DNA from: Delphinapterus leucas
Lineage: Eukaryota > Chordata > Mammalia > Artiodactyla > Monodontidae
NCBI RefSeq assembly: GCF_002288925.2
Contig: NW_022098049.1
Coordinates: forward strand, 4,480,757-4,544,756
Direction: 5' to 3'
Length of the DNA stretch: 64,000 nucleotides
Shown here: positions 38,314-49,424 of the stretch, piece by piece
Layout of the letters: each line of letters starts with the position of its first letter
How positions within the stretch are numbered: position 1 is the first letter of the stretch
The notes under the pieces: generated by a model
What the model saw: only the letters and a program-made list of their open reading frames with translations
The model's database searches: none
Told to the model about the DNA's origin: nothing
Program-made: the position numbers and the translations under genes

Positions 38314-38764
38314 TGTCAAGTGAAAAAGAAAAACGCACAACCTGAAAGTTGAGAATTATGTTTTATTCCTCAGGCTTGCTGAGAACTTAAGTCTGGGAGG
38401 TAGCCGCTCAGATAGCTCTGAGGGATGGCTACAAAAATGGTAAAGGAAGAACCAAGATAAATAGGAGCTTTTGCAACAGAAACCAGGTAGTCAGAACATC
38501 AAAAGATTACTGTTAAAGAAAAACCAGACATCTCAAGTTAATGAATTTAGCATTTTTCTATATATGGGAAGATGCAAGAGTCTGGGCTCATTGAAATCAT
38601 TCCTTTGATGTGCACCTTAACTATCCAGGGCCAGTATCTTTTTTCCTTTTTTTCCATCCCGAATCCCCTCAGGGTGCAGAGTCAGGGTGACTGCAGTGGC
38701 TGATGGCTTGATGGCTGAAACACCCTTTGTTTACTGATATGGCAGGCGACATTTGTCATCCACA
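38314..38764 (+). mobile_element. solo LTR, 451 bases, cetartiodactyl ERV type
   Basis: Starts TGTCAAGTGAAAAAGAAAAA and ends ATTTGTCATCCACA, giving the standard TG...CA termini. The 4-base duplication ATAC flanks it at 38310-38313 and 38765-38768. It interrupts the L2 cleanly. No internal retroviral sequence remains, so it is the product of LTR-LTR recombination. I recall similar LTRs in ruminant genomes but not the formal name. Orientation is a guess. Confidence 0.85.
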
Positions 38765-39189
38765 ATACCCTTTATCCTCTTTCCTGCTCTATTTCTCTAT
38801 CACTTATTCAACTCACTTATCACCTTTTAGTATTCTATACTTTATTAATTTACTTTTGTTTATTACCTCTCCCAGTTAGACGATACATGCTATGAAATCA
38901 GGGATCCTTGTCTTGTTTACTGGGTTCTCCCGACCTCCTAGAACAGTGCTAGGCTCAATACATTGTAGTTAAATTAATAAGCGAAAAGGCTTTCTGTGGG
39001 TCATCACTAGTCATCCTCACAACAGCTTTAATGGTGCAGGAATATTGTCAATTTACAGGTGAGAAAATGAATTCTAAAACGTACTAAACGCTTAGGGTGC
39101 ACCAGGTACTATACTAAGCAGTTGAGCTTCAGGGGGGTTAAGAAATTGGGCCCAGGTAACACAGCTAAGTTCACCGTGAAATTCTATCT

Positions 39190-39490
39190 CTGTACTGTCC
39201 AGCATGGTAGCCAGTACTCACATGTGGCTGTTAAGCATCTGAACTGAAATGTGTCATAAATGTAAAATGCACATCGATTTCCAAGAATGAGTACAAAAAA
39301 GGTAAAAGATCTTACTAATGTTTCCATACTGATTACATGTTGAAATTATAACATCTTAAATCTACTGGGCTGAACAAAATATATTATTAAAATTAATATC
39401 TCCTGTTTTTTTTTACTTTTTTTAATGTGGCCACTTTACAAATTTAAATTACATGTGTGGCTTGCATTTGGCTCTTCTAGCTGTTTCCAT
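39190..39490. mobile_element. MER3-like DNA transposon remnant (hAT)
   Basis: CTGTCCAGCATGGTAGCCAG and CTCACATGTGGCTGTTAAGC at the left, and AATGTGGCCACTTTACAAAT with ACATGTGTGGCTTGCATTTG at the right: the inverted ends and AT-rich middle of this non-autonomous hAT type. Confidence 0.65.
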
Positions 39491-39636
39491 GACACCTTAT
39501 GTCTCTGTCTTCAGTATATTACCTCTTGGACCCTTGAGGGCAAGAGTGAAATGAGTTTGTCTTTCCTATGAGGATAAGAGCAAAGATATGCAGAAGGCAT
39601 CAACAAGTCTCAAAAGGATTAACATACCTGTTATAT

Positions 39637-39998
39637 ACTGCTTGTGTCCCCCCCAAATTTATATGTAAAAGCCCTAACCCCAAATGTGATGGTATTTGGA
39701 GGTGTAGGGCCTTTGGGAGATAATTGGGATTAGAATGAGGTCATGAGGATGAAGCCTCTGTGGTGGGATTAGTGCCCTTATAAGAAGAGGAACAGATACC
39801 AGAGCTTCCTTTCTCTGACTTGTGAGGACACAGTGAGAAAGTGGCCATCTACAAGCCAGGAAGAAGGCCTTACCAGAACCTGACATAACCAGCACCCTGA
39901 TCTTGGAATCCTAGGCTCTAGAACTGTAGGAAAATACATTTCTGTTGTTTAAGCCACCAGTTTGTGGTATTTAGTTATGGTAGCCCAAGCTGCCCGAG
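39637..39998 (+). mobile_element. MLT1A-type MaLR LTR
   Basis: Near-consensus landmarks: AAAGCCCTAACCCCAAATGT, GGTATTTGGAGGTGTAGGGC, GTGCCCTTATAAGAAGAGG, GTGAGGACACAGTGAGAAAG, TTTCTGTTGTTTAAGCCACC and GTTATGGTAGCCCAAGC. Confidence 0.9.
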
Positions 39999-40504
39999 AC
40001 AGCACCTAAAGATGAATGCCTGTCTCCAGAGGACAGTAAATCTGCAGAGGAAGCAAATGGGCTAAAGTAGGCTCCAGGGTTATGTGTTTTAAGCAACTTC
40101 TGTTAAAGCAGATAGCCCCCTGCACAAAATTGAGAGTGGGGTCTGTGAAGAAGGAATTCCCAGTCTGATGGAGGTGGACGAGGCTGGCTGTCACAGAGCC
40201 AGAACTCCACCCCTAGCATTACCAAGCATCTTCTACTCCCTTTTACTCCCTGCCAAGCGAGCAACCTTCTAAGAGGCTTTCTTCTGCCCCTATAGATGTG
40301 CTTACAAAGATGACATATTGACCTAGTAATTACAGTTCTTTTTGCCATTCAGTAAGCTGAGGGGGCTGGTTTTATGTGTCTGACTCTGTGGGCTGAGGCC
40401 ATTTTCAGTGGGTTGGCAGAGTTGGGTTTCTGAACCTTCGATCTTGAGGATCTCACCTCAGATGACAGAGAATTCATAAAGATGGTACTAAACAGAGAAA
40501 CAAG

Positions 40505-40740
40505 ATAGTGGCAGCTAATATTTATTGAATGCTTACTGTCTCCAGCACCACCCTAAGAGCTTTATATGTATTCACTCCTCTAATCCTTACCTGTGAGGTA
40601 GGCATTATTATCATTATCCTCATTTTGCAGGCGAGAAAGCAGAGGTATAGTAAATTTAAGGATCTTGCCCATGGCAACACCACTAGTGATTTGCAGAGCC
40701 AAGATTCATATACAGGACAGTGCCATGGAGTAGGGGTAAC
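40505..40740 (-). mobile_element. MIR SINE
   Basis: ATTTATTGAATGCTTACTGT, TATATGTATTCACTCCTCTA, GAGGTAGGCATTATTATCAT and CTTGCCCATGGCAACACCAC. Confidence 0.88.
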
Positions 40741-40869
40741 CTCCTGCTACCCACCTTGCCCAGACAGGAACCCAAATGGCTGAGTTCCTCTGTCTTCATG
40801 CTCCACACTCCTCCTGGTCCCATCTGTGGGTGATGAAGCCATCGCCTTTGCATGCGTTCATAAGTCTGA

Positions 40870-41235
40870 GTCTTCACCATCTTTCTAGGCTTATCTGCCA
40901 GTTTCTCAATCGCCCTGTATGCCTCGGCCACACCAGTCCTTGGTTTCTGTTCATCTCACTCTTCACAAAGCTAAATTCCTCACATTCTTTCTGCTTCCAA
41001 TCAAGTCAAGTCCTTAGAGAGCGAGCTTTGTTAACTAGCCTTTTACCCACCTCACTCTTCCTCAGCCCCTGCTTGCTTCCTACAAACGCCTATTACAGTA
41101 GTGATGGTATTTGCTTGTCATTGCCTGCCTGTCTCTTCAGGAGTCCAGACTTTGACATGTCACTGTCACACCCTCAGTGTCCAATGTCATATCCTACACA
41201 CAGTAGATGCTTAACAAATATGTGCTGAGTAAGTA
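40870..41235 (+). mobile_element. L2 LINE, 3' end
   Basis: CTCGGCCACACCAGTCCTTG and the terminal ACAGTAGATGCTTAACAAAT with GTGCTGAGTAAGTAAG. The middle is decayed. Confidence 0.55.
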
Positions 41236-41509
41236 AGTCCTTCTTTGGATTAGCCTGATATTCCTCATTCTGTATGTGTCAAGAGAAACAGCTCTTCAAA
41301 GAGTGATTTTTGAGTTTCAGGTATGTGCTCAGGTTTGCAAAGCTAAGGTGCTAAGTGGAACCAGGAGGAAGCTTGATGGAGTAAAAGTGGGTCAAGGAAG
41401 AGAAATGAAAAAACAAAACACAAAACACAAGAGGAGGAAAGCAGAAAGGGCCTGTTACGCCTAGTAAGGAGAACAAATAAGGTTCGCTAAAGTTCATTGC
41501 ATGAGGGGT

Positions 41510-41740
41510 TGATTTCCAGTTGACTGAATGAGTTATCTGCTGTGCCTGGCAGTCCAGTTCCAGGAATCCTTACTGAACACCTACTATGTTATGTCACCCA
41601 CCCTTCCTACTTGCTGAACAAAGGGACTGAAACCTGATCTTTGCCCTCTGGGAGCTCACAGACCCATCACCCCAACTAGCACCTCCTGAACAACTTAGAT
41701 GATCAGTAAACATTTTTGAAGTATTTGGATTAATGAGTGC
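41510..41740 (-). mobile_element. L2 LINE, 3' end
   Basis: TACTGAACACCTACTATGTT, then TTTGCCCTCTGGGAGCTCAC in reverse L2 order. Confidence 0.6.
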
Positions 41741-41899
41741 ATAGAATAGGGCCTTCGCCTTAAGAGTCTTAAAAGCAGTTGGGAATGTCAGGCAAGGGAT
41801 ATTTATTTAGAGACTGAGCCAACAATATAAGTACAGAAGCTATGTTGACCTAGCTTTTGCAAATTGGAGGGGCGATAACCATTCTGCACATACCTATTG

Positions 41900-42590
41900 T
41901 AGGGGAGGAAAAAAAGTTTTTGCTTTATGTATCTTAGGTTCATTGGCTGGGGCCCTCAAATCAGACTGACAAAAGACAGATTAACAAGAGAAAAACAAAT
42001 AGAAGTTTATTAATGTGTGTATCATGTACACATGGGAGCACTCTTGTGATAAGTAGATAAAGGGATATTAGAGCTTGGGCTTGTATAGCATCTTAGCCAA
42101 GAATGATAATTTTGTAGAGAAGTGACAAGACAGAGGAAAAGGACTTTGAGCTTCTAGAGGCAGAAAATTGTGAGAATGCAAATATGTGGGGAAACTAATG
42201 GGGGATAAAAGCTAGTTGGTAAGGTTTGTTCATGTTGACCCTTTCTGGGTGTCATCTTGTCTCCAATGATAAGGTTGTTATGCCCCTCCTGGTACAGAAG
42301 TGAAGGAGAGGGAATTCCCTGGTGGTCCAGTGGTTAGGACTCGGTGCTTTCACTGCCAGGGCCCGGGTTCAATCCCTAGTCTGGGAACTAAGATCCCACA
42401 AGCCAAAAAAAAAAAAGAAGTGGGGAAGGGGACACCTTAACAAGGGAAATTTATGTTCTGTTTTTAGGTAACTAGGGGGAAGGTGGAGAACTTTTCTTAT
42501 ATCTTCTTCTCAATTGCCTTCAATTAAAAATAATCGTTGTACCTAAGTGGCCTGTTTTGGGGTAGCATATTCTGCTACTCTTCACTACGA
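41900..42590. mobile_element. old LTR (ERVL-like), split by a SINE
   Basis: Landmarks: TCAAATCAGACTGACAAAAG, GATTAACAAGAGAAAAACAA, AGAAGTTTATTAATGTGTGT and, after the SINE, GGGGACACCTTAACAAGGGA and a T-rich TATATCTTCTTCTCAATTG. Resembles ERVL-class LTRs; family uncertain. Confidence 0.5.
42311..42415 (+). mobile_element. CHR SINE, short type
   Basis: GGAATTCCCTGGTGGTCCAG, GGTTCAATCCCTAGTCTGGG and an A-tail. Imperfect target duplication AGAAGTGAAGGAGAG (42296-42310) and AGAAGTGGGGAAGGG (42416-42430). Confidence 0.92.
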
Positions 42591-42629
42591 ACCAGCAAAA
42601 AGATGAGGTCCTATCTCTGAGACAGCAGG

Positions 42630-42860
42630 AGGATTTATTCTGTGCCTGGTACTGTGCTAACTACTTGTAATCATTGCCTGGTTAGCATTCCTCACAGCTT
42701 CACAGGGCAGGTACTATTATTATCCTAATACCCATTTTAGAGCTGGGGAAGGTGAAGTGTCAGAAGTGACTTGTTCCTATCACAGAGCTGGCCAGTCATC
42801 CCAGCAACTGGATGTGGACCCAGGCAGGTCTGAATCGAAACCCCACTGGACATGGCTCCT
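42630..42860 (-). mobile_element. MIR SINE
   Basis: CTGTGCCTGGTACTGTGCTA, GCAGGTACTATTATTATCCT and GACCCAGGCAGGTCTGAATC. Confidence 0.85.
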
Positions 42861-43945
42861 TTGCACTCTGACCATCGATGTCACAAACAATAGGACAGAG
42901 CTTCTTGGTGAGGCAAAATGCAGCCATTAACTCACTGTTTCCTTTTCCTCTTCCTCCTCCTTTAAGTGGGGCATGCTTCACCCAGAGCAGTTAGTCCAAG
43001 GGTTTCAAACAGGTTTCTTAGGATTTAGCATGCCCATACTGATTGCAGAAACAGACTGATGAAGATGTCCCCACTGGGAAGAGGAACCTGAACTTCCCAT
43101 GTAAGGATGGCCCAGGGAGAAGGAAAAAGAAACAACCTGGGGACCCTGACTAATTTGACGAATGTATTACTGTGGGAGGGCCTGGGTCATTAGAGCTTTG
43201 GGGACGTGACAACTAAGATAAATAAATTGGATTTCAGTGTGCTGTACCAAATCACTACGTCCCTGCACACACTTAAACACAACAGTAACCTGGGCATGAA
43301 GTTTGCCACTTTGGCAAGGTCACAAAGATTCTGTTTCCCACCAGGGCACACCTAGGGATTTACAAATTCCTGTCCCCATTGTCAGGGACTAGATCAACTC
43401 TTACCAATACAGTCCTCAGCCCTTTTCCTTCCTTATCCTCAAGCCCCAGGGGCTTTTGCCTCCTGAGTCATTATGTAAATGACTTACAGGCAGAATCTAA
43501 AGCCATTAACCAGGAACCCTCCCACCTTGACCATCTCTAGTTAACTGGATTCCTGCTTAACTGAAGGTTAAATAAAACGTGCCTTGTTTAAGGGCTTGTT
43601 ATTGAAAATCTTTTTAAACTGTGTTAGTTCACTCACCTGCCTAAGTTTCTGGAGCAGAATGAAAATCATCACAGTTTTGCTTGATGCTCAGACATCTTGC
43701 AGTGCCTTGGGGCACTATTCTGCCTAAACTGTTCGGATCAAAATTTCACTGTAGCTGTCGACTTTTGTGAGAAATAGGGCTCTAACTGTTCTAAGTTGAA
43801 GAAGAAATTTTAATTTAATTTTGTTGAGAGAAGTACAGCATCTTGCTTACCCCGTGCTTAGCAGAGTATCAGGGCATTTTCTCAAAAATTCTGATAAGTC
43901 CATGAATGTCTGATATGAATTTATTTCTCGCTGTTGTTTTTTTCC
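42861..43945. other. intergenic, nothing assignable
   Basis: No gene and no clear repeat. Confidence 0.5.
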
Positions 43946-43949
43946 CCCC

Positions 43950-44420
43950 TAATAATAATTGTATCTGCTCTTTATTGATTGCTAGGGATGGTTCCAGCTG
44001 TTGTGCTAAGTGCTTTGTGTGCTTTACATCATTGCATCCCTGCCACACAGTGGGTGGGCTTTACCTCACAGATCAGCCTCAGAGAGGTTGAATGACTTCG
44101 CCGAGATTCCAAAACTAGGAAGGGGGGCTTCCCTGGTGGCCCAGTGGTTGAGAGTCCGCTTGCCGATGCAGGGGACGCGGGTTCGTGCCCCGGTCCGGGA
44201 AGATCCCACATGCCGCGGAGCGACTGGGCCCGTGAGCCACGGCCGCTGGGCCTGCGTGTCCGGAGCCTGTGCTCCGCAATGGGAGAGGCCACAACAGTGA
44301 GAGGCCCGCGTACCGCAAAAACAAAAACAAAAACAAAAACAAACAAACAAAAAAACTAGGAAGGGTCGAACTAGAATCCACATTACTTGCAGAGTTTTAT
44401 GGATGGTAGTCTCTATCTGC
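43950..44420 (-). mobile_element. MIR SINE split by a CHR SINE
   Basis: AAGTGCTTTGTGTGCTTTAC, CTCAGAGAGGTTGAATGACT, then after the insertion GGGTCGAACTAGAATCCACA. Confidence 0.8.
44125..44351 (+). mobile_element. CHR SINE
   Basis: GGCTTCCCTGGTGGCCCAGT start and a tail of (ACAAAA)n then ACAAACAAACA. The target duplication AAAACTAGGAAGGG is exact at 44111-44124 and 44352-44365. Confidence 0.97.
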
Positions 44421-44519
44421 ATATGAGGCTAGATAGGCAGGAATGCCCCTAAAACCATAAGGAAATGGAACCTACGTGAAATGAGCATAGAGGGGGGACA
44501 GACAGATATACACAGATAT

Positions 44520-44570
44520 CCTCACCTACACCCACAGACACACACACAGACACACACGTACCCTGGTCCT
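44520..44570. repeat. CA-rich simple sequence
   Basis: Imperfect ACAC/ACAG repeats: CACAGACACACACACAGACA. Confidence 0.7.
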
Positions 44571-44994
44571 AGACACCCCATCGGTTAGGAAGCCAGGACA
44601 GTGTAGTAGTTTAGAGAAGTGATTTTCAAATTATCTGCAAAAAAGGGCCAGGCTGTTTGTTTTGTTTGTTTTGTTTATAACTTCCAACTTTTTGTGAGCT
44701 GATACCTTTGTAAAATAACATAGATATAAATTATTAGAAGAATGAATATAATACAATGATATAGAAGCCCACTTTTTAAATTATTATTACACTCAGCAGA
44801 CATAAAATAACTGCCAAATAGTTATAAAATTTCTACCAGCTCACTCCCAATTTCCATTCTTCCTCTGTGGACAGGTAACAAGCAGTTGGGGGACCAGCAG
44901 AGGTACTCACGTTTCACTTTTCAGGGCTGAATCGGGCCAACCCTTGCTTCTCCAAGGGTGGTTACCAACAGGTAGTATGGGCCTCACGCCGGAG

Positions 44995-45115
44995 GGAGCT
45001 GAGCTTGCTGGAAATGCAGGATCTCAGACGCCACCCCTGATTGGCTGAACCAGGATCTGGAGTTTAACAAGATCACCAGGTGATTCTGGTGAGTGTTAAG
45101 GCTTGGGAAGCCCTG
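44995..45115 (-). mobile_element. MER5A-type hAT fragment
   Basis: GAAATGCAGGATCTCAGACG, GTTTAACAAGATCACCAGGT and GATTCTGGTGAGTGTTAAGG match MER5A order. Confidence 0.65.
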
Positions 45116-45117
45116 AT

Positions 45118-45358
45118 TTAGAACAAAGGCTCTGAAGTCAGACCACCCACGCTAATCAAGCTCTATCTCTTACACCTGTGTGCCCTTGAGCGCCTCACTT
45201 AACCCTGTGCTTCAGTTCCCTAGTTTTAACAGTATACTCCTCTTCTGGGCTGTGGTGATCCCTGCAATGTAATGCACTTGGAGGGATAAGGGCAAATGAG
45301 AGACCGCTCAGTGGAGCTTAGCACTCTGGAAGGTAAGGACGCCTTAGCTACTGTTGTT
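45118..45358 (+). mobile_element. MIR SINE
   Basis: AGGCTCTGAAGTCAGACCAC, CTGTGTGCCCTTGAGCGCCT and CACTTAACCCTGTGCTTCAG. Confidence 0.8.
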
Positions 45359-45370
45359 ATTGCTAACGAT

Positions 45371-45548
45371 TTTTTTTTTTTTTTGCGGTACGCGGGCTTC
45401 TCACTGTTGTGGCCTCTTCCGTCGCGGAGCACAGGCTCCGGACGCGCAGGCTCAGCGGCCATGGCTCACGGGCCTAGTGCACGAACCCGCTTCCCCTGCA
45501 TTGGGAGGCGGACTCTCAACCACTGCGCCACCAGGGAGGGAAGCCCCC
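45371..45548 (-). mobile_element. CHR SINE, tandem copy 1 (internal deletion)
   Basis: Flanked by ATTGCTAACGAT (45359-45370) and ATTGCTAACAAT (45549-45560). Lacks about 36 bases between GGGCCTAG and GCACGAACCC that full copies have, and carries GGGAGGGAAGCCCCC at its end. Confidence 0.95.
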
Positions 45549-45560
45549 ATTGCTAACAAT

Positions 45561-45748
45561 TTTTTGTTTGTTTGTTTGTTTTTTGCGGTACGCGGGCCTC
45601 TCACTGTTGTGGCCTCTTCCGTCGCGGAGCACAGGCTCCGGACGCGCAGGCTCAGCGGCCATGGCTCACGGGCCTAGTGCACGAACCCGCTTCCCCTGCA
45701 TTGGGAGGTGGACTCTCAACCACTGCGCCACCAGGGAGGGAAGCCCCC
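45561..45748 (-). mobile_element. CHR SINE, tandem copy 2 (same deletion)
   Basis: Identical to copy 1 through the SINE body except two bases, with the same internal deletion and the same GGGAGGG extension. Its T-rich tail reads TTTTTGTTTGTTTGTTTGTT. Followed by ATTGCTAACAAT at 45749-45760. Confidence 0.95.
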
Positions 45749-45760
45749 ATTGCTAACAAT

Positions 45761-45974
45761 TTTTTGTTTGTTTGTTTTTTGCGGTACGCGGGCCTCTCAC
45801 TGTTGTGGCCTCTCCCGTTGCGGAGCACAGGCTCCGGACTCGCAGGCTCAGCGGCCATGACTCACGGGCCTAGCCGCTCCGCAGCATGCAGGATCTTCCC
45901 GGACCGGGGCACGAACCCTCGTCCCCTGCATTGGCAGGCGGACTCTCAACCAGTGTGCCACCAGGGAAGCCCCC
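45761..45974 (-). mobile_element. CHR SINE, tandem copy 3 (full length)
   Basis: Keeps the segment missing from copies 1 and 2 but shares their GGGCCTAG variant, where other CHR copies here read GGGCCCAG. Followed by ATTGTTAACAAT at 45975-45986. Confidence 0.95.
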
Positions 45975-45986
45975 ATTGTTAACAAT

Positions 45987-47325
45987 TTTTTAAAAACATT
46001 TTCTTAGGCCATACTGTTGTCCTTGAGACATGAGCACCCAGGCCAAGGATATTTACTTTAGTGTTTGATGTTTAATTAGCAGTCAGCTGTATGGAAAGTT
46101 TCCCCTCCCCGTTCCTGATCCTGGTCATTTGGCTTTGGGACTTACTGATGCTACTTAAGCCCCTTGGACAGGTTCCTCACCCCACTCATGATCATCTATT
46201 GGTACTAACCATCCTGAACGGGGTGAGTCTACAGGAGGACCTGGAAGCTGGTAAGTTCTGGTTTCCCAGTCTGTTAAGGACTTTTCTTACCAGGACTTGG
46301 TGGAGAGGAGGGGAGGGAGCTACTGCAGTTCAGCTGGGAGAGAAGACACATGCCCTTGTTGATGTGGTTTCGGTGACAGCAGTGACTCTGGTTGCTCTCT
46401 TTCTTTTCTTCTGTCTATAGATAAAAGCCAGCATGTCCTCTAGTGAATCTGACAATTTTGTGAGCACAGAGCCAGGAAAAGGCAGCAAATGAAAGTGAAC
46501 AGTCAGCTAAGTAGAGTTTGCTGGAGATTTACGCAGAAACCTACCCACAGAAGCAGGGCTGATGGATTTATAACAGGGGTGGGATAATTTGTTCTTGTGT
46601 GCGAAGATAAGGGTAAACAAATTTCATGCTGTGATGCAAGCCCCTATCTGCAGAAGTCAGGAGAGATTCCCTGCCCTGTTACTGAATCGTGTGCTTGACA
46701 AATTATCCTCAGAAGCTTATTTTAAGAGACTTTATCTGGAGGTCTCACTGGGGCCCAAATATGAAAGGTGGAAGGACATGCCTGGGGGCAGAGGAGGGGG
46801 GACTCTTCTGTCCCTGCACATCTAGAAGCTCAGAAATGAAAGTGGCACGGGGCTATAGTATTTGGAAAATCCTGGAGAGGAGCTGGGATGGAAGCGAGTA
46901 ACTGTGTGATCCTTGGGCCTGATTGAGGAAATATGCCAGGAAACATGTTCCCATTTCAGCCCATCTTGCCCTTGGTCCAGCAGTCATACCCACCCTAGAC
47001 CTGCCTCTGCCCTTTATTTTGTCAACAGCAGGTAGATAAAGTGCTCTCAGTTTCCAGAGCTTCTCATCACACTTCCTGGGAAGGAAGCCCTTACTGAGCT
47101 CTAGGAACTGGCTGGTTGGCTCCACCACACCTCTAGAGGACAAAGGCAGAGTCTTGATAATCTTTGTATCCCTTATGTGTAAGTTTTCTATATGTGCTAA
47201 AAATGTTTACAGAAATAAGAAAGAAAGCTGGAGCTCTGAGGGTGAACTTCTTTAAGAAATACAGGAATGTAACTTAAATTTTGCAAAATTATCATCCTAT
47301 AATATTTACTATTTGGTGTTCTGCC
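45987..47325. other. intergenic, nothing assignable
   Basis: Several short frames (109 codons at 46091-46420 plus is the longest) have no family resemblance and no conserved start context. Confidence 0.5.
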
Positions 47326-47329
47326 ATTT

Positions 47330-47480
47330 TAAAAATAATTCTAATTAATCTATAAGTAATTATTATTATCCCACTTTACAGATATTGAAATTGAGGGTTC
47401 AGAGCCAAGAAAACACAGCTCTCATGTAATGAAGCCAGGATTCAAACCTACTACTGTTAGATGTCCAACCCTACTTTGCC
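47330..47480 (-). mobile_element. MIR SINE fragment
   Basis: TTATTATCCCACTTTACAGA, GAAAACACAGCTCTCATGTA and CCAGGATTCAAACCTACTAC. Confidence 0.8.
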
Positions 47481-47953
47481 CAAGCTGATGCTACAGTCAC
47501 CATCCCAGGCCCTCCATGTTCCTTTGGGGACTTCCCTGAGCCTAGGCCTGGGCCCCATGTTTCCCATTTGTAAAACTGGGGGAGGGGTGGACTAGGATCC
47601 CACAGGCTGCTTGTCAGTGGGTGTCAGAAGTGCAGGAGAAGAAGGTGAGCAGCCCGGGTCGCTGGGCTTTAAGGCTTGAGCAATGTCAAGTGGGAGTCCC
47701 CAATAAATTGAGATGTTGCCACACAGACTTGGGCATGAGAAAAACTAACAGAGAGCCAGTCACTATCACAAGGGCTTCAAGGGGCAAATTCAACCCAAGT
47801 ATCAGAAGTCCAGTCTAAGACTGATGAGTGACCAGGCTGGTGGGAGAGAAAACAGGTTGATCCCCAAAGATGTGTGTGGCCACAGTTGTGTGGAGAGTAA
47901 GGCCAGATACACATGCATGCACATGTGCACACCCACACATGGATACAGCCATC
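47481..47953. other. intergenic, nothing assignable
   Basis: A short MIR-like forward piece may lie at 47555-47600 (CCCATTTGTAAAACTGGG). Otherwise nothing. Confidence 0.45.
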
Positions 47954-47968
47954 AAGAGAGCATCTGTG

Positions 47969-48182
47969 GGGCTTCCCTGGTGGCGCAGTGGTTGAGAGTC
48001 CGCCTGCTGATGCAGGGGACGTGGGTTCGTGCCCCGGTCTGGGAAGATCCCACATGCCGCGGAGCGGCTGCGGCCGTGCCCCCGTGAGCCATGGCCGTTG
48101 AGCCTGTGCCTCTGTAGCCTGTGCTCCGCAACAGGAGACGCCACAACAGTGAGAGGCCCGCGTACCGCAAAAAAAAAAAAAA
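47969..48182 (+). mobile_element. CHR SINE
   Basis: GGCTTCCCTGGTGGCGCAGT start, GTACCGC then A-tail. The target duplication AAGAGAGCATCTGTG is exact at 47954-47968 and 48183-48197. It has a local CGGCCGTGCCCCCGTG variant. Confidence 0.97.
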
Positions 48183-48399
48183 AAGAGAGCATCTGTGTGC
48201 AGCCAGAGATACAAGAGACGGGATAAGATTCTTTTATGTTGCAGGTAATATCACCCCGACTCTCAGGCTTCCCCTACGTAGGACATTGCAGATTTTTAAA
48301 GTCGCTTATTAGTCTTATTAGTCATACTTTCCATATTCCTGGTGCAGACAGTATGCATAATATATTACATTTTATGGAAAACAAAAGATGAGATAGGTT

Positions 48400-48416
48400 A
48401 TATATATATATATATT
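48400..48416. repeat. (TA)n microsatellite
   Basis: About eight TA units. Confidence 0.8.
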
Positions 48417-48624
48417 CATGTTTTTTCCCATGATTTTTCCACATATAGACTATTTCTGTAAGTTTACCCAAAAAGCTTATAAGCATGGTTGCCTCTGAGT
48501 AGGGATCTAAGGGCCAGAGTTGGGAAAGAGAGTAACTTTGCATTACATTCCCTTTTATAATATTTGAACCTTTTAATCATAGATATGGATTCCTTATTCA
48601 AAACAATAAACTGTTAAAAAAAAC

Positions 48625-49135
48625 CACACACACAAAAACAATGTTCCGGTGTCTGTCTTACACTCCGATGTTTCTGAATTGGTTCCTGTGAGTGAATGAT
48701 TGTTTCTGAATGTGATTAATTCTGAGAGTATTTATGATACGGTTGGAGGCTGTTTATGGTTCAATGGAGAAGAGCGGATTGATGGAAGACCCTTGGAGGT
48801 GAAGAGGATGGAAACGCCCTAGAGGAGGGAAATTCCTCCAGCCCCAGCCAGGAAAGGCCATATTAACCACCAGGGAGTGATGAGTGTCAGTAATTCCAGT
48901 AAATCAGTTAAGAAATAAGCTGGACTCTTTGTCTCAACACCTAGCTAAAGTGGGAGTAGCTAGGAGTATGGGGAGGTTTGAACTGAATTTAGGGAACTTA
49001 TATATATATATATATATATTTTTTTTTGAAAATAAGATGACTGTACACACCAGACATTTCTTGCTGGACTGACCTGTGGCTGCATAACTGAGATGCAGAC
49101 TTTAAAAGAACTAGCTGACTTTGTTTAGTACTGCA
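48625..49135. other. intergenic, nothing assignable
   Basis: No gene. A (TA)n tract with a following T run lies at 48999-49027. Confidence 0.5.
48999..49027. repeat. (TA)n microsatellite with T run
   Basis: About ten TA units followed by nine or more T. Confidence 0.85.
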
Positions 49136-49139
49136 TGGA

Positions 49140-49360
49140 GCCAGACAGTGAGTAGGCATTTTGCTGGTCTCATCTCATTTAATCTTTAAATAATCCTAAC
49201 AAGTAATATCCCATTTTACCTGTGAAGAAATTAAGACCCCAGGCAGTTAGGGGTTATTCAACTGGCCCAAGATGTCACAGCTGTTGATAATAGGGCAGAG
49301 TCACAATGTGGCTCCAAGTACTCTTTGATTCCAAACCTTTGGCTCTACCCAACACTGCCT
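49140..49360 (-). mobile_element. MIR SINE
   Basis: TCTCATTTAATCTTTAAATA, CCCATTTTACCTGTGAAGAA, then AAGATGTCACAGCTG. Confidence 0.8.
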
Positions 49361-49424
49361 GGAAGAAAAGGAGACAGGGCTTAATTACCTACAAGAAACT
49401 GGCAAATAATTATGCTAAGGTAGC

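Larger units (their letters stand above)
37290..38990 (+). mobile_element. L2 LINE, 3' half, split by two LTR insertions
   Basis: Pieces in order: 37290-37440 (AACACAGCAGCCCCCAGCAA, CAAAACTCTATGGCTCCCTG, AAAGCCAAAGTCCTG), about 38055-38313 (CTGTTCCTTCTGTTTGGAAT, a CTCAGATGTTAGC segment) and 38765-38990 (TTATCACCTTTTAGTATTCT, CCTAGAACAGTGCTAGGCTC). These follow L2 order without overlap. Confidence 0.8.

Noticed and set aside
45572..45982. 136-codon plus-strand frame, with similar 60-160 codon frames at about 4900, 17300, 44100, 47800, 50200, 55500, 56500 and 60550
   Set aside because: All encode the same peptide motifs (SLLWPLPLRSTGSGRAGSAA and relatives) because they are translations of the CHR SINE, which is an RNA-derived non-coding element.
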